Origin: Wurfbainia villosa
Taxonomy: Eukaryota > Streptophyta > Magnoliopsida > Zingiberales > Zingiberaceae
Direction: 5' to 3'
NCBI GenBank assembly: GCA_025175895.1
Contig: CM045993.1
Span: 50,906,621 to 50,970,620, forward strand
DNA length: 64,000 nt
The notes under the pieces: model-generated
What the model was told of the DNA's origin: nothing
What the model saw: only the letters and a program-made list of their open reading frames with translations
Databases searched by the model: none
In this document: in pieces, positions 24,201-34,814 of the stretch
Numbering within the stretch: the first letter of the stretch is position 1
Layout of the letters: the number at the start of each line of letters is the position of its first letter
Made by a program: the position numbers and the translations under genes

Positions 24201-25525
24201 ACAGAATACTGATTTTATTGATTTAAATATTACATGTGATGTAGCTTTGCATAGAGATAAGCTCTATGTAGCTAATCCCAGATAATTGGGACAGAAGGAA
24301 GAGCAATTGGTTAAAAAGGATCACAATAGACTATAATTTTTTTGCTTTTGAGTTATCTATTATCTGACTACAACTTGGGGTTTAAGGTAATTTAGTTTTT
24401 AGGGGAAATTTCATTTACCACAGAGTTCACATTTTTAACAAATGTCCCTCTAGAGTGTATTTTTTAGTAATTTTTTGTTAAAATGAAAATTTACTTAGTT
24501 TTTGTGTTGGTACCTGACCGGGTTCTATGGATGCCCTTTTTGTCTCCACTGTTGCATTGATTCAGTTATTTTTCATTTCAACTATCCTTGTGGGAAAAGT
24601 TGCACAGTTCAATCAACAATTTGACTGATGATACTGTTGTCTATTAACTTTTCATGTTCCAGTGTGCCCTACTACTCTTAAAAGAATCTGTCGGCAGCAT
24701 GGAATAAGTCGTTGGCCTTCCCGGAAGATAAAGAAAGTAGACCACTCTTTAAAGAAACTGCAGGTTGTCATTGACTCAGTTCATGGTGCTGATAAAGCCA
24801 TTCAACTAAGTTCACTGTATAAAAATTTCACAACAGTACCCATCTCAGAGAAGAATTCATCAGGAGACTCTCAAGATAGAAACTCATCAGGAGACTTTCC
24901 AGTGTCCAAATCAATCCAAAATGACTGTCCACATGCTAATCGGGTCGCAGATGCTAAATTAAGCCATCACCATTCATCATCTTCTCACTCATCATCATGC
25001 AGTCAAATTTCAATTTCAAGTCTCTCATCTCCAGGTGGAGAAAAGCACTGTATTCAGATTGCTAACTCTGGAATGAAGCAAGAAGAAAACCATGAGAAGG
25101 TTAGTGGTATTCCTCATGGAGCAAATAGGGAGATGGATTTGCATCTTTCAACTCAAAGCACATGGATTTATCCTAATAAATTTCAGAGTCACAGGTCACT
25201 GGGAGAGCATTGTTCTTCTGGAAGTGCGGAGCCTACTGAAATTCTCAAAAGCAATTGGATGATAGTTAAAGCCACTTACGGTGCAGAAAAAGTTAGGATA
25301 CGATTAGATCCTAGTTGGAACTTTGGAGAGTTGAGACATGAGATCTTGAAGCGGTTCAATATAGTTGTTGAAAATTCTGTCAATCTCCATTACTTTGATG
25401 ATGAGTCGGAATGGGTTTTACTAACATGTGATGCTGATCTTCAGGAGTGCATTCATATATATAGATTATCAGATGTTCAAACTATAAAAATTTCTGTCCA
25501 AGAAATTGTTACTCATCAACTATAG
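21284..25525 (+). CDS. NLP: NIN-like protein (NLP) transcription factor, 4 exons
   Basis: NLPs are nuclear RWP-RK transcription factors that control nitrate-responsive genes; some family members bind nitrate directly. My exon model is 21284-22105, 22322-22369, 22451-23444 and 24663-25525. All introns are GT-AG and phases are consistent, giving 908 aa, a normal length for the family. Residues ~120-275 hold the conserved N-terminal GAF-like region (VLVQLWVPMKRGDQMFLTTY, GLPGRVFIGRLPEWTPDV). Residues ~290-480 hold the second conserved region (SEILEVLKTVCKIHMLPLAQ). RWP-RK lies at ~593-655 and is split by intron 3 inside AAKSIG/VCPTTLKR; its signature is RWPSRKI. PB1 is at ~819-904 (ATYGAEKVRIRLDPSW, then DDESEWVLLTCDADLQEC). 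The ATG is the first in frame and gives a typical acidic N-terminus. No lesion was seen. Paralogue number within the NLP family was not assigned. Confidence 0.95.
22106..22321 (+). other. NLP intron 1
   Basis: 216 bp. GT donor after CTACAG, acceptor TTTGCAG. A run-on frame into this intron ends at 22135 and should not be taken as the protein end. Confidence 0.85.
22370..22450 (+). other. NLP intron 2
   Basis: 81 bp. Donor GTGCGC, acceptor TTACCAG after a T14 pyrimidine run. It defines a 48-bp exon 2 encoding EVDLSTSSAVIVPQIK, a position that is also variable in known NLPs. Confidence 0.8.
23445..24662 (+). other. NLP intron 3 (inside the RWP-RK domain)
   Basis: 1218 bp, GTAAGG donor and GTTCCAG acceptor, phase 1. 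It is AT-rich, with no coding content and no clear transposon. It interrupts the RWP-RK domain after AAKSIG. Confidence 0.9.
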
Positions 25526-26994
25526 CATCTCCATGTAACACCTGATGGAGTTCATCATTTGGAGGTCAATTTGCTTTCTTCCAGCTATGGAATTTTTCAA
25601 TGATAGCGTGATCTTTGCAATGATCTGCGACCATGTATCTATCAGTGTGGATTGTTGGCCATGGACTCTCAAGGCACATGCTATTTCTCCATGCTGAAAT
25701 GCAATATGCTCATTGAGACCATCTTGTCTATGAAACAGAAGTTAGCACACTGATATAAGCAGGAATTGATCACTTAAAAAGAATTCTATGGAACTGACTA
25801 TTCTGTTAACAAGAGGAATCGGTAGATAGATCCCTTATGCTCATTCTTAAGGGGAAACAGTTGTTAAAACTAGATAAAGATCAAGGGCTAAATAAACTAT
25901 AGCTGCAATCAGTTTCACATTTATTTGCTCGCATCCCAATTAAAGATTCAATTGGCTTGTTAGCATGAGCCTTGACAGGCAATTACAGAGATTGTTGGAT
26001 GTTTAGTGTGCTCCATTGATTCAAGATCAACAAAATCCAAAGTCACAATGGTAAGCAGAAAAAACATGCTCAAAAAAGAGTTTGAGAACAGATGCTAATA
26101 CTGGCCACTGACAAGGTGGCAGAGTGTGAATGAGTACTTCCAAATAAATAGTTCTCAACTCCAAACGCGTTGGAGTATTGTTCAGTTTTACGCAATAACT
26201 TGTCTTGGTGCAGTGTTAATAGTTTTGCTTAACGTCCATAGTATTTACAATCGGATTTGGTTCCATGATTTCAGTGGCGTTGGCTTTGTATAAATTGATC
26301 CATAAAATCATCTCTTTTCCAAGGTCTTAGCTTATGACATTTGTGGATAGATTTACTATGCAGTTTTGCCAACTAAAATCTCAGCTCTCGTTTGATAGCT
26401 TGATAGAGACATGGCTCTCGAGAAATGTGAAGGGATGAAGAAGCCGGTGAGCATCAGGAGGGCTACTGTAGCTTTTGTCTCCAATTTCTCACCAGACAAG
26501 GGCCTGGAATCTTCAATAGGACGGTCATCCACTCAATCGACTTCTCCTACCTGCACAATGCCATTTGTCCCTGCTCTGATCAAAAGAGAACAAGTTTGTG
26601 GGAGATGGCTTGCTGATGGAAATATCGATAGAAAGTAGATTCGACCCACGTCTAAAGCCACCCGATATAGATTTGTTTCTTTCACCATCATTCTTACTCA
26701 TCGGAGCTGAAACTTCCATGCACAATGCTTCAAGAGTTTGCTTTCCTTTTTTATTTGAAAATCTTGCGAGGGAAGTACCCAGATGGTTACAAGTCCGGGA
26801 GAGGACAACAAGTTTGTGTTGCAGAAGCACAAGGAGTGTGGTGCCTGAGATTCTGGTCTGGATCGGAAGGATGGTCTTCCTTCAAGTGACCCTGTCGTTT
26901 ACTAAATTTGGTGCTCCTTATCGTGTCTGTGATGCGCAAAGTTAGCTAGTGGTTGGAACTGTTTTTTTGTAGACTTGAGGTTAATGCCAATTTT
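25526..26994 (+). other. NLP 3' flank / unassigned transcribed-looking DNA
   Basis: The first several hundred bases are probably the 3' UTR. A 75-codon frame starts with ATG at 26411 (MALEKCEGMKKPVSIRR) and ends at 26638. A second short frame runs 26598-26945. I recognise no domain in either, and they may be non-coding. The DNA continues at 34815 on the far side of the copia B insertion. Confidence 0.4.
26990..26994. other. Target-site duplication (left) of copia B
   Basis: ATTTT before the 5' LTR, matched by ATTTT at 34815-34819 after the 3' LTR. Confidence 0.85.
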
Positions 26995-27230
26995 TGTGGG
27001 CAGTTCCACGAACTGCGCAGAGGCAGTTCGTGGAACCGCCTCAACCACGTGCGTGCATTTCCTTCCCTTGAAAAGGGAAGGAGTGCGTCCAAGGATTGTT
27101 TCCGGCGGGTGGCTTTCGAGAGAGAGGCGAAGAGAAACATCGGATAAATTTGGTTTGTGGTAACCTGAGGATTCTTCCATCGTGATCATTCCTCCGACGC
27201 GAGCAGTAAATACTTCAAGAACAGGTAACA
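26995..27230 (+). repeat. 5' LTR of copia B
   Basis: 236 bp, from TGTGGGCAGTTCCACGAAC to ACAGGTAACA. It contains the inverted repeat GCAGTTCCACGAACTGC and related GGCAGTTCGTGGAACCGCC. It lacks about 35 bp present in the 3' copy, all at hairpin positions. Confidence 0.9.
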
Positions 27231-27231
27231 T

Positions 27232-27243
27232 TGGTATCAGAGC
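27232..27243 (+). other. Primer-binding site of copia B
   Basis: TGGTATCAGAGC, one base after the LTR. Initiator tRNA-Met type. Confidence 0.9.
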
Positions 27244-27299
27244 TAGTTAAATTCTGAAAAAAAATTTTACCTGTTCGATTTCCTTGCCGGAGAACAAAA

Positions 27300-27815
27300 T
27301 GTAATGAGTTCTCTGCTCGTTACCTCGCGGGCCGCCGACATCCGGCCGCTTCGGCGCACTATCGCGGTCGGTGGCGCCGTCGGAGGCGCCGCCGACGGCC
27401 AGCAAAGAGCTTCTGAAGCGACGCTGACGCCGACGCACGATCGACCACCGAGGCGCCGGAGGCGGCGTGGCGCCGACGATCGGCGACGCCGAGGCGGCCG
27501 GTGGCGCCAGAGGAGGCGGTGATCGCCGCCGACGGCCAGCGGCCGCCGGAGGCGACGTGGCCGCCGACGCCTGGCGACGCCGAGGCGCTGAGGCGGCGCT
27601 CCGGGCACGGAGGCGACGGCCTGAGGCGGCGCGGAGGCGACGGCCGGCGGGCGATCGCGATGTCGCCGACGCCACCGGCCGCCGACGCCAGAGGCGCTGA
27701 GGCGACGCCATCGCACGGAGGCGACGGCCGGAGGCGGCGGGCGGAGGCGACGAGTGAGCGACGATCGCGATGTCGCTGATGCGCAGGGCCGGAGATCCGC
27801 CGGATTAGGCGCGAC
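27300..27815. repeat. GC-rich low-complexity block in the copia B leader
   Basis: A block of about 500 bp composed of irregular repeats of GGCGACGG, GGAGGCG and GCCGCCGAC words, in strong contrast to the AT-rich DNA around it. All frames on both strands are open for long stretches and would encode Arg/Ala/Pro-rich low-complexity peptides. I take these as consequences of composition, not genes. Confidence 0.75.
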
Positions 27816-27843
27816 GGAAATTTTTTATAAATAAAAAAAAGGA

Positions 27844-27967
27844 AAGTTTTTTTTATTAATCTGTTTTGTACGGATTAAATTTTTTTTTATATACATTTAT
27901 TAAAAAAAAGTTTTTTTTTAATCTGTTTTGTACGGATTAAATTTTTTTTTCATATTTATTAAAAAAA
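27844..27967 (+). repeat. Two-copy poly-T repeat in the copia B leader
   Basis: Two units of about 60 bp, each with a T-run, AATCTGTTTTGTACGGATTA, a second T-run and TTTATTAAAAAAAA. The function is unknown; a local duplication. Confidence 0.7.
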
Positions 27968-28180
27968 ACTCATAGATAGAATTAGTTTATGACTGTTTAT
28001 GGGTCAAAATTGATTGATCAATGGGTCAATTATATGTAGCCTAAAATTCAAGAAGTTTAGTTCTTCTTGATAATTGTGTATTTGTTCTACGCCTTGATTA
28101 ATTGAAATATACCGGTATATGTACTGGTTTTGTCGGTTATGTACTGACATGATTTATTTCAATTTTACAGATGCGCGCGG

Positions 28181-28684
28181 ATGTATACCACTATGACCCG
28201 GCGCGATGTGTTGCGCAATCGGTATAGAGAGACTATCGAAGATTTGGACTATGATCCTTACCATGGAGTCATTGGACACATAGGGAAGTTGGACAGACTA
28301 TTCTGGAAGCTCGAGATGCAGGAGTTTCCAGTATTAGACAACTACAAAATTTGGGCGTTGATTCGTTCATTGCCCGATAATCTTGCTGACGTGGCACGAC
28401 AATGTTGGGGGTTACATGAAGGACGCGTCTCATATGTCCAGTTGTGCACAAAGCTAATTAACTATGCTGACTGTGAAGAGGATCCTGAGGAAGACCCGAT
28501 GGAGGGATATGATCCGTTACATGTGAGGTCTTCTAAGGATTCTACGTCAGGGCAGCATGGGTTGCCTGTGAATGTCCCAGCTGAGAGTGCTGTAGTTGAG
28601 TTCAGTCGGAAAGGACATATCATGATTACTATTGCACTAGTGTATGTCCTAGTTGTAATGGTGATCATTTATCTAGCCTATTAA
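28181..28684 (+). pseudogene. Gag-like open frame upstream of the main gag of copia B
   Basis: A 167-codon frame. The middle part (KLDRLFWKLEMQEFPVLDNY, WALIRSLPDNL) resembles the central part of UBN2-type gag proteins, where a similar RSLP motif precedes the zinc knuckle. The expected knuckle is not intact: FSRKGHI is followed by hydrophobic sequence, and the frame runs into a tandem repeat. It may be a relic of an older gag replaced by the one at 29161, or a captured fragment. Similarity was judged by eye only. Confidence 0.45.
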
Positions 28685-28762
28685 TGTTATTTATGGTGAT
28701 CATTTATCTAGCCTATTAAAGTTATTTATGGTGATCATTTATCTAGCCTATTAAAGTTATTT
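28658..28762 (+). repeat. 35-bp tandem repeat, three copies
   Basis: Three head-to-tail copies of ATGGTGATCATTTATCTAGC plus TATTAAAGTTATTT at 28658, 28693 and 28728, almost identical. They include the end of the gag-like frame. Confidence 0.9.
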
Positions 28763-29160
28763 ATGTTATGAGTTGTAAGAATGTAATCTGTTACATTCTT
28801 AGTAGAGTCAGTTATTTGTTAACATTTTACAGCTTGTTTAAGTTAATGATATGTTCATTCTATGCTGTTAACTCTACGTGATGCATATTTTTTATACTCT
28901 TTGATTAGTTCATCATGAGTATATGGTTAAATGATGTTTCATTAATTATTAAAAATCATGCTGATTAATTTTATTAAGTGGGATGTATGTAATAAAATAG
29001 ATCAATATAAGTCAGATTGGAACATACAAATGATGAGTGGTAACGTAGTTATCTCTTGATTTTGTAAACCATATCAGATTTATTTTGAGTTTAATTTAAG
29101 ATTACATACATAGAAAACATACACTGAGTATATGAATGATGTGTTTATTTATGATAGATT

Positions 29161-29685
29161 ATGGCTACGAAGAACATAATAGCTGAACTGAATAAGGGAG
29201 AAAAACTCAATGGAGATAACTACAAAATATGGCAACTCAGGATACAGTATGTCCTAGAGGAACAGGAAGTTCTAGAAGCCGTAAATCAGGTTATGGATGA
29301 ACCTGTAGATGGTCTTTCAGCTCAAAACAGACGAGATCTTGATGCCTACAAGGCATGGAAGAAGAAAGACTCCACTGCAAAGGGCATATTGATAAGTTCA
29401 ATGGTGGATGACCTGGCATTTGAGTATGCAACTTTTGCATCAGCTAATGTGGTATGGTTGGCCCTTAAGGAGAAGTACAGTGGGGTTAGTCTGTGCAAAC
29501 TTCGTCAGCTAACGATCAAGTTCGATAGCTACAAGAAACGCCCGAATATCACTATGGTTCAACATCTCAGGGAGATGTCAAACATGATTCGGGATCTTAA
29601 AACTGCAGGTCATGAGTTGACCGATGAACAACAGGTTCAAGCAGTAATCCGTTCCCTTCTAGATTCCTGGGAAACTAGACCTTGA
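29161..29685 (+). pseudogene. Copia B gag, N-terminal part
   Basis: 175 codons from ATG. The UBN2 / copia gag domain is clear (GEKLNGDNYKIWQLRIQYVL, KGILISSMVDDLAFEY, LREMSNMIRDLKTAGHELTD, VIRSLLDSWE). The frame ends early at 29685 because of a small indel near 29670-29682. The gag continues in the next frame with THSGSIKTFTDVSHHVELE. In an intact element gag and pol are expected to be one frame here. Confidence 0.85.
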
Positions 29686-32600
29686 CGCACAGTGGAAGTA
29701 TTAAGACTTTTACAGATGTCTCGCACCATGTTGAACTAGAGGCGAAGAGAGTCAAATCCGCAAGGATTTCTGGTCAAGCCTATGTGGCTGTAGGTGCTGC
29801 TGGATCATCTGGATCTAAAAAGAAGAAATGGTTCGGGAAAAATAAAGGGAAAGGAAAGAAGACAGAGGCTGTAGCTGGAGGACAAGGCCTTACTGAGAAA
29901 AAGAAGAAGAAGACAGGAAAGAAACCTAAAAACAAGTTGTCTTGTTTTAATTGTGGCAAGAAAGGTCACTTCGCTCGAGAATGCACTGAGCTGAAAAAGG
30001 TATCTTTGAATCTGTCTTCTGAGCATTTTGTTGCTAGCTCTGTGTTGTTAGCTGATTCTTATCCTTTGTGGATTATAGATTCGGGAGCAACCAACCATGT
30101 AGCTCGGGAGCGAGTTACATTTGTGGAGTACCGTCGCATACCAGCAGACAACAAATGGATCTATGTAGGAAACAATGCAAGAGTTGAAGTCATAGGAATC
30201 GGCATTTGCAAACTTAACCTCCGTGGTGGTAGTGTTTTGTTTCTACATGATGTCCTGTATGCTCCTGAGATTCGACGGAATCTTGTTTCTGTAACTTCTC
30301 TTCTTGAGTTAGGGTACTGTGTAAATTTTTACATGCGGTGTGTTGAACTTAAGATTGACTCAGTGTCAATAGGATATTGTTATTTAACAAATGGTTTTAT
30401 GGTACTAGATGTGGTGCCTGATGTAAATTGTGCATTTGATAGTTGTTTTTCGGATATTGCTCTTACTAGCGATGCAGATATAACTGATGAGGTTTGGCAT
30501 GCTAGATTGGGACATATAGGACAAGATCGTATGAATAGGTTAGCTAAAGAGGGTTTATTGTGCTCTCGTGCTAAGATTAGCTTGTCTATATGTGAGCATT
30601 GTCTTGCCGGAAAAGCAACTAGGAAATCATTTGGAAAGGCTATTAGAGCAGACTTGCCATTGCAATTGATTCATTCGGATATTTGTGGTCCGATGAGTGT
30701 GAAGGCTAGGCATGGAGCTTCCTATTTCATTACATTTATTGACGATTTCACTAGGTTTGGTCATGTGTATTTGATTTCTCAAAAATCTGAAGCGTTGGAT
30801 TGTTTCATTCGTTATTTGAACGAAGTTGAGAATCAAACGGAGCGTAAGGTTAAGACCTTATGCACTGACCGTGGGGGTGAATATCTGTCTGATTTGTTCA
30901 AGACGACATGTAATGATAAGGGGATTATTAGACAGCTAACGATCCCAAGAACTCCACAGCAAAATGGGGTTACTGAAAGAAGAAATAGGACTCTTCTTGA
31001 AATGGTTAGGTCTATGATGGCGCAGGCTAATTTGCCGATCTCCTATTGGGGAGATGCATTACTAGCTGCGGCTTATATACTTAACAAAGTGCCTTCAAAG
31101 TCAGTTCCATCAACCCCATATGAACGTTGGACGGGCAGAAAACCAGATTTGAGCAATCTGAGACTCTGGGGGTCAGCTGCCTACGTTCATGTTAGTTCTC
31201 ACAAATATGGAAAACTCGGACCTAGAGGTAAGAAATGTATCTTTATAAGATATTCTGAGACCTCAAAAGGTTATGTTTTTATAGGTGAGCAACAAGATGG
31301 AACAATCTCTGAGATTGAATCTAGAGATGCCACTTTTCTAGAAACTGAGTTCCCAACTAAGGGTGAAGTTGATAAGACAGTTCCTCTTTTTGAGGAGGAT
31401 GAGTCGTTATCAACAAGACAGGTGTCTAGTGGGATACCTGAACCTAGTCAACCGAGTGGGAGTAATGTGCCTGATCACGGGGTGACTTCTCAACAGCTCA
31501 ACTTACGAAAATATGTTCGTAAGATCATACCTAAAAAGAGGTTTGATATTGAGAATGAGACAATGATCACACTCCCAGTTGACGAAGATGAACCTCAATC
31601 AGTTGAGGAAGCATTGGGATGTAGAGTTAGAGATAAGTGGAAAAATGCAATGGAAGAAGAGATGGAGTCAATGATTCGGAATCAAGTTTGGGAGTTAGTC
31701 GATCTTCCTCCTGGCCGAAGGGCTATTGGGAATAAGTGGATTCTCAAAATAAAGAGGAAGTCTGATGGATCGATTAACCGATACAAGGCTCGTTTGGTTG
31801 CAAAAGGATTTACCCAAAGAGAGGGTATAGACTTTGAAGAGACATTTTCTCCTGTAGTGAAGTTTGTGTCCATTCGAGTTATTTTGGCCTTTGTGGCGCA
31901 TTATGACTTGGAATTACATCAGATGGATGTCAAAACCGCTTTCCTTAACGGTGAGCTTGACGAGGAAATCTATATGGTTCCGCCAGAAGGTTCCGTTGCT
32001 TTAGGCCAAGAGGATAAAGTATGTAGATTGAAGAAATCTATATATGAGTTGAAGCAAGCGTCAAGACAATGGAACATAAGATTTAACAAAGTGGTTTTAT
32101 CTTATGGTTTCGAAATGATCAATGAGGATCATTGCGTTTTCCTAAAGAAGGAAAAAGGAAAGTATGTCATTTTATCATTATATGTTGATGATATGCTAAT
32201 AGCAGGAAATGACATAGGTTTTATTGTGGAAGTCAAAAAGTGATTGTCTTCACAATTTGACACAATAGATATGGGAGAAGCTGAATACATCTTAGGAGTA
32301 AAGATCATCAGGGATCGACCAAAGAGACTTTTGGGTTTGTCACAAGAGTCTTATATAACTAAGATGTTACAACATTTCAACATGTTTGACTGCAACGGTG
32401 AACAGACACCTATTACCAGAGGTACTGTTTTGAGCAAAAGTATGAGTCCCAAGACTCCAGCTGAAATAGTCGAGATGAATAAAAAACCATATGCAAGTGT
32501 CATAGGTAGTTTAATGTATACTATGATGTGTACTCGTCCCAATATCAGCTATGCAGTGGGCTTAGTCAGCCGGTTCCAGTCAAACCCAGGATCGAGACAC

Positions 32601-33151
32601 TGGAAGACAGTGAAAAGGATTTTCAGATATCTGAATACGACGACAGATTATTGTCTCTGTTATCAAGGATCAGATATAAGCCTTAGGGGCTATTCAGATG
32701 CAGATTGGACTGGGGACCTGGATGATAGAAAATCAACATCAGGCTATGCGTTCTTGTTGAATGGTGGCGCTATCTCTCGAATAAAGAAGAAACAGCTGTG
32801 GCCTTATCTACAATGGAAGCTGAATATGTGGCATGTTCAGCAGCTGTGCAAGAAGCAGTCTGGTTGAGGAGGTTCCTAAAGCATTTGAAGATTGCTAAGG
32901 ACAGTGGGAGTCCAGTGACCTTCTATTGTGACAGTCAAGCTGCGATAACTTTTTCCAAGGATCCCAAATATCACAGCAAGGGCAAGTATATAGCTATAAA
33001 GTACAACTTTATAAGGGATATTGTTGCCAAAAGGAAGGTGATTCTTGAGTATATCCCTACACGAGCTATGCTTGCAGATCCTTTTACTAAGCTAATGACT
33101 AGAGAGTCATTTAATCAACATGTAAAGTCCATGGGACTTCGTAGGATGTAA
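29682..33151 (+). pseudogene. Copia B gag C-terminus and pol (protease, integrase, RT, RNase H)
   Basis: One long frame (29682-32243, 853 codons) continues in phase to 32867, then shifts to 32798-33151. In order: CCHC knuckle CFNCGKKGHFAREC (~29941); protease WIIDSGATNH (~30070); integrase zinc region (LGHIGQDRMN, CEHCLAGKA) and core with HSDICGPM, TDRGGEY and the Glu in NGVTERRNR; RT with KARLVAKGFTQREG and the catalytic YVDDMLIAGND (~32180); RNase H with SDADWTGD, TMEAEYVA and CDSQAA. A TGA at 32241-32243 interrupts the end of RT, at a position where Trp is usual. A one-base loss near 32785-32800 splits RNase H. The protein ends GLRRM at 33151. Confidence 0.92.
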
Positions 33152-34530
33152 TAGTTTTGTAATAACAATTGAATATCATGATTTAATTGTTTGAAATGTC
33201 AGCCATAATCTATTCAGTGTATGTTATGTTACATTATAGTGATAAGATCTCGATAAGCATGTTGGCAGGTATTGATTGGTCCTCTCACATGGACAATCAT
33301 TTCTATTTGTTGTGTATGAATAGAGGTAAGACCGATGCTTATAGGTCAGCTTATGTGGTTGTTAGCTTTGGAAGCTGTAAAATTGTTACATTCCTATAAG
33401 TTAGGGTCGTCTTGATATTTGTATCAAGATAAGATTATTTTGTGGTAAATGATCGAAGTAAATGAACCCACCATTTACTATACCTGTTTTGAGCCAGATT
33501 AGAGTTCATATGTTGAATTCTGGATTCATATGTTGAATTCTGGATTAGGCATTGGGAATGTCTAGATTGAAATCTGTACGATGTTACTTTGATAATAGCA
33601 TGCACTCTTTATTGGTAAAGAGGAAAGACATTGTAGCATGTGAATCATACCACATGTGCTAAGACGACACTAAGGGTAGTAGGAGAATGGATCTCTGCTT
33701 CTCTACTATGTGAGCCCTTTGAGATTATATGTTGATCTCAAAATTTGCCCTTTGTGACTATTTAGGTGTCTACTTGAAGTTTTAATCAAGGTTTGCTACT
33801 TTAACATGTCTACCTATGACTATGTATGATTCGGTCTATGGAACATGACTAGGAAAGCGATTGATTAAAATGAATAGATTCACACTAAAAAGGAAGATTA
33901 AATAGGTTTACATCTAATAAGTATTATTCACTAGTCGACTCTTTCTCGTCATGTGCATGTAAATGTTTGTGAATATTTAGAATATGAGACATGCTCTTGA
34001 CATGATGATCATTAAGAGGGATTAGAGATGTTCATATTGATGTAAATAAAATTATTTAATCTGGGTAAATAGCAAGACGAGGATGTTTCCAGGTAAACGG
34101 TTATGTACCACCAGAAATATGATTTTGTATCATCTGGAAAACGACTGTGTGTCACCTGGAGAATGGCTGTGTGTCATAAGATAAATGGTTTTGTACCACC
34201 TGGAAATAACTCTGTGTCATCGGGAGAATGATTATGTATCATTCGGAGAGTGGCTAAGTTAGGCGTAACAACTTCTCTTAGCATACATCACTCTATGAGC
34301 AGCTATGTAAGGTGTAACAACTTTCTTAGCATTTGAACGCTCGATGTGCTTGTTGTCGCACGAACCATTTTCTAATATATGAATTGGATGTTTCATTTAG
34401 TCTTTGTGGCTATTAATCTCTGTTCTATTAGTCTTTTGGGACAATAGATGTTGCTTTGATTTAGTTTAAGTGACTAAACATCTCTTCTAAAATGGTCTGT
34501 GTGATTATTTTATCTATGTAACATACCTTG
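33152..34530 (+). other. 3' non-coding region of copia B with short imperfect repeats
   Basis: About 1.4 kb between pol and the polypurine tract. 34095-34255 holds about six imperfect 25-30 bp units of the type CTGTGTGTCACCTGGAGAATGG. Two copies of a GTAACAACTT..CTTAGCAT phrase follow (34266 and 34315). No coding sequence seen. Confidence 0.7.
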
Positions 34531-34543
34531 GACGAGTGGGAGA
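34531..34543 (+). other. Polypurine tract of copia B
   Basis: GACGAGTGGGAGA directly before the 3' LTR. Confidence 0.75.
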
Positions 34544-34814
34544 TGTGGGCAGTTCCACGAACAACCTGCAGTTCCATGAACTGCACAGAGGCAATTCGTG
34601 GAACCGCCTCAAAGCACGCACGACTTGAAGTTGTGCGTGCATTTCCTTCCCTTGAAAAGGGAAGGAGTGCGTCCAAGGATTGTTTTCGGCGGGTGGCTTT
34701 CGAGAGAGAGGCAAAGAGAAATATTGGATAAATTTGGTTTGTGGTAATCTGAGGATTCTTTCATCGTGATCATTTCTCCGACGCGAGCAGTAAATACTTC
34801 AAGAACAGGTAACA
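34544..34814 (+). repeat. 3' LTR of copia B
   Basis: 271 bp, TG...CA. Apart from two extra segments it matches 26995-27230. The extra segments are about 16 bp around 34562-34578 and about 20 bp around 34614-34635. The second completes the hairpin GCACGCACGACTTGAAGTTGTGCGTGC. Confidence 0.92.

Larger units (their letters stand above)
26995..34814 (+). mobile_element. Complete Ty1/copia element, family B (7820 bp)
   Basis: Short LTRs (236 and 271 bp) with TG...CA ends, Met-type primer site, gag, pol in copia order, polypurine tract and an ATTTT duplication. Between the primer site and gag lies an unusual 1.9-kb leader with a GC-rich block, poly-T repeats and a second gag-like frame. Pol shows one in-frame stop and one frameshift, and gag one frameshift, so the insertion is moderately young. 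It lies about 1.5 kb downstream of the NLP stop codon, in the same orientation. Confidence 0.95.

Noticed and set aside
24662..25525. Independent gene starting at a GTG codon
   Set aside because: It is the last exon of the NLP gene: the RWP-RK domain is split in phase across the preceding intron.
27247..27779. Arg/Ala/Pro-rich open frames on both strands (up to 154 codons)
   Set aside because: All frames are open because of GC-rich low-complexity DNA. No frame is favoured and no domain is visible.
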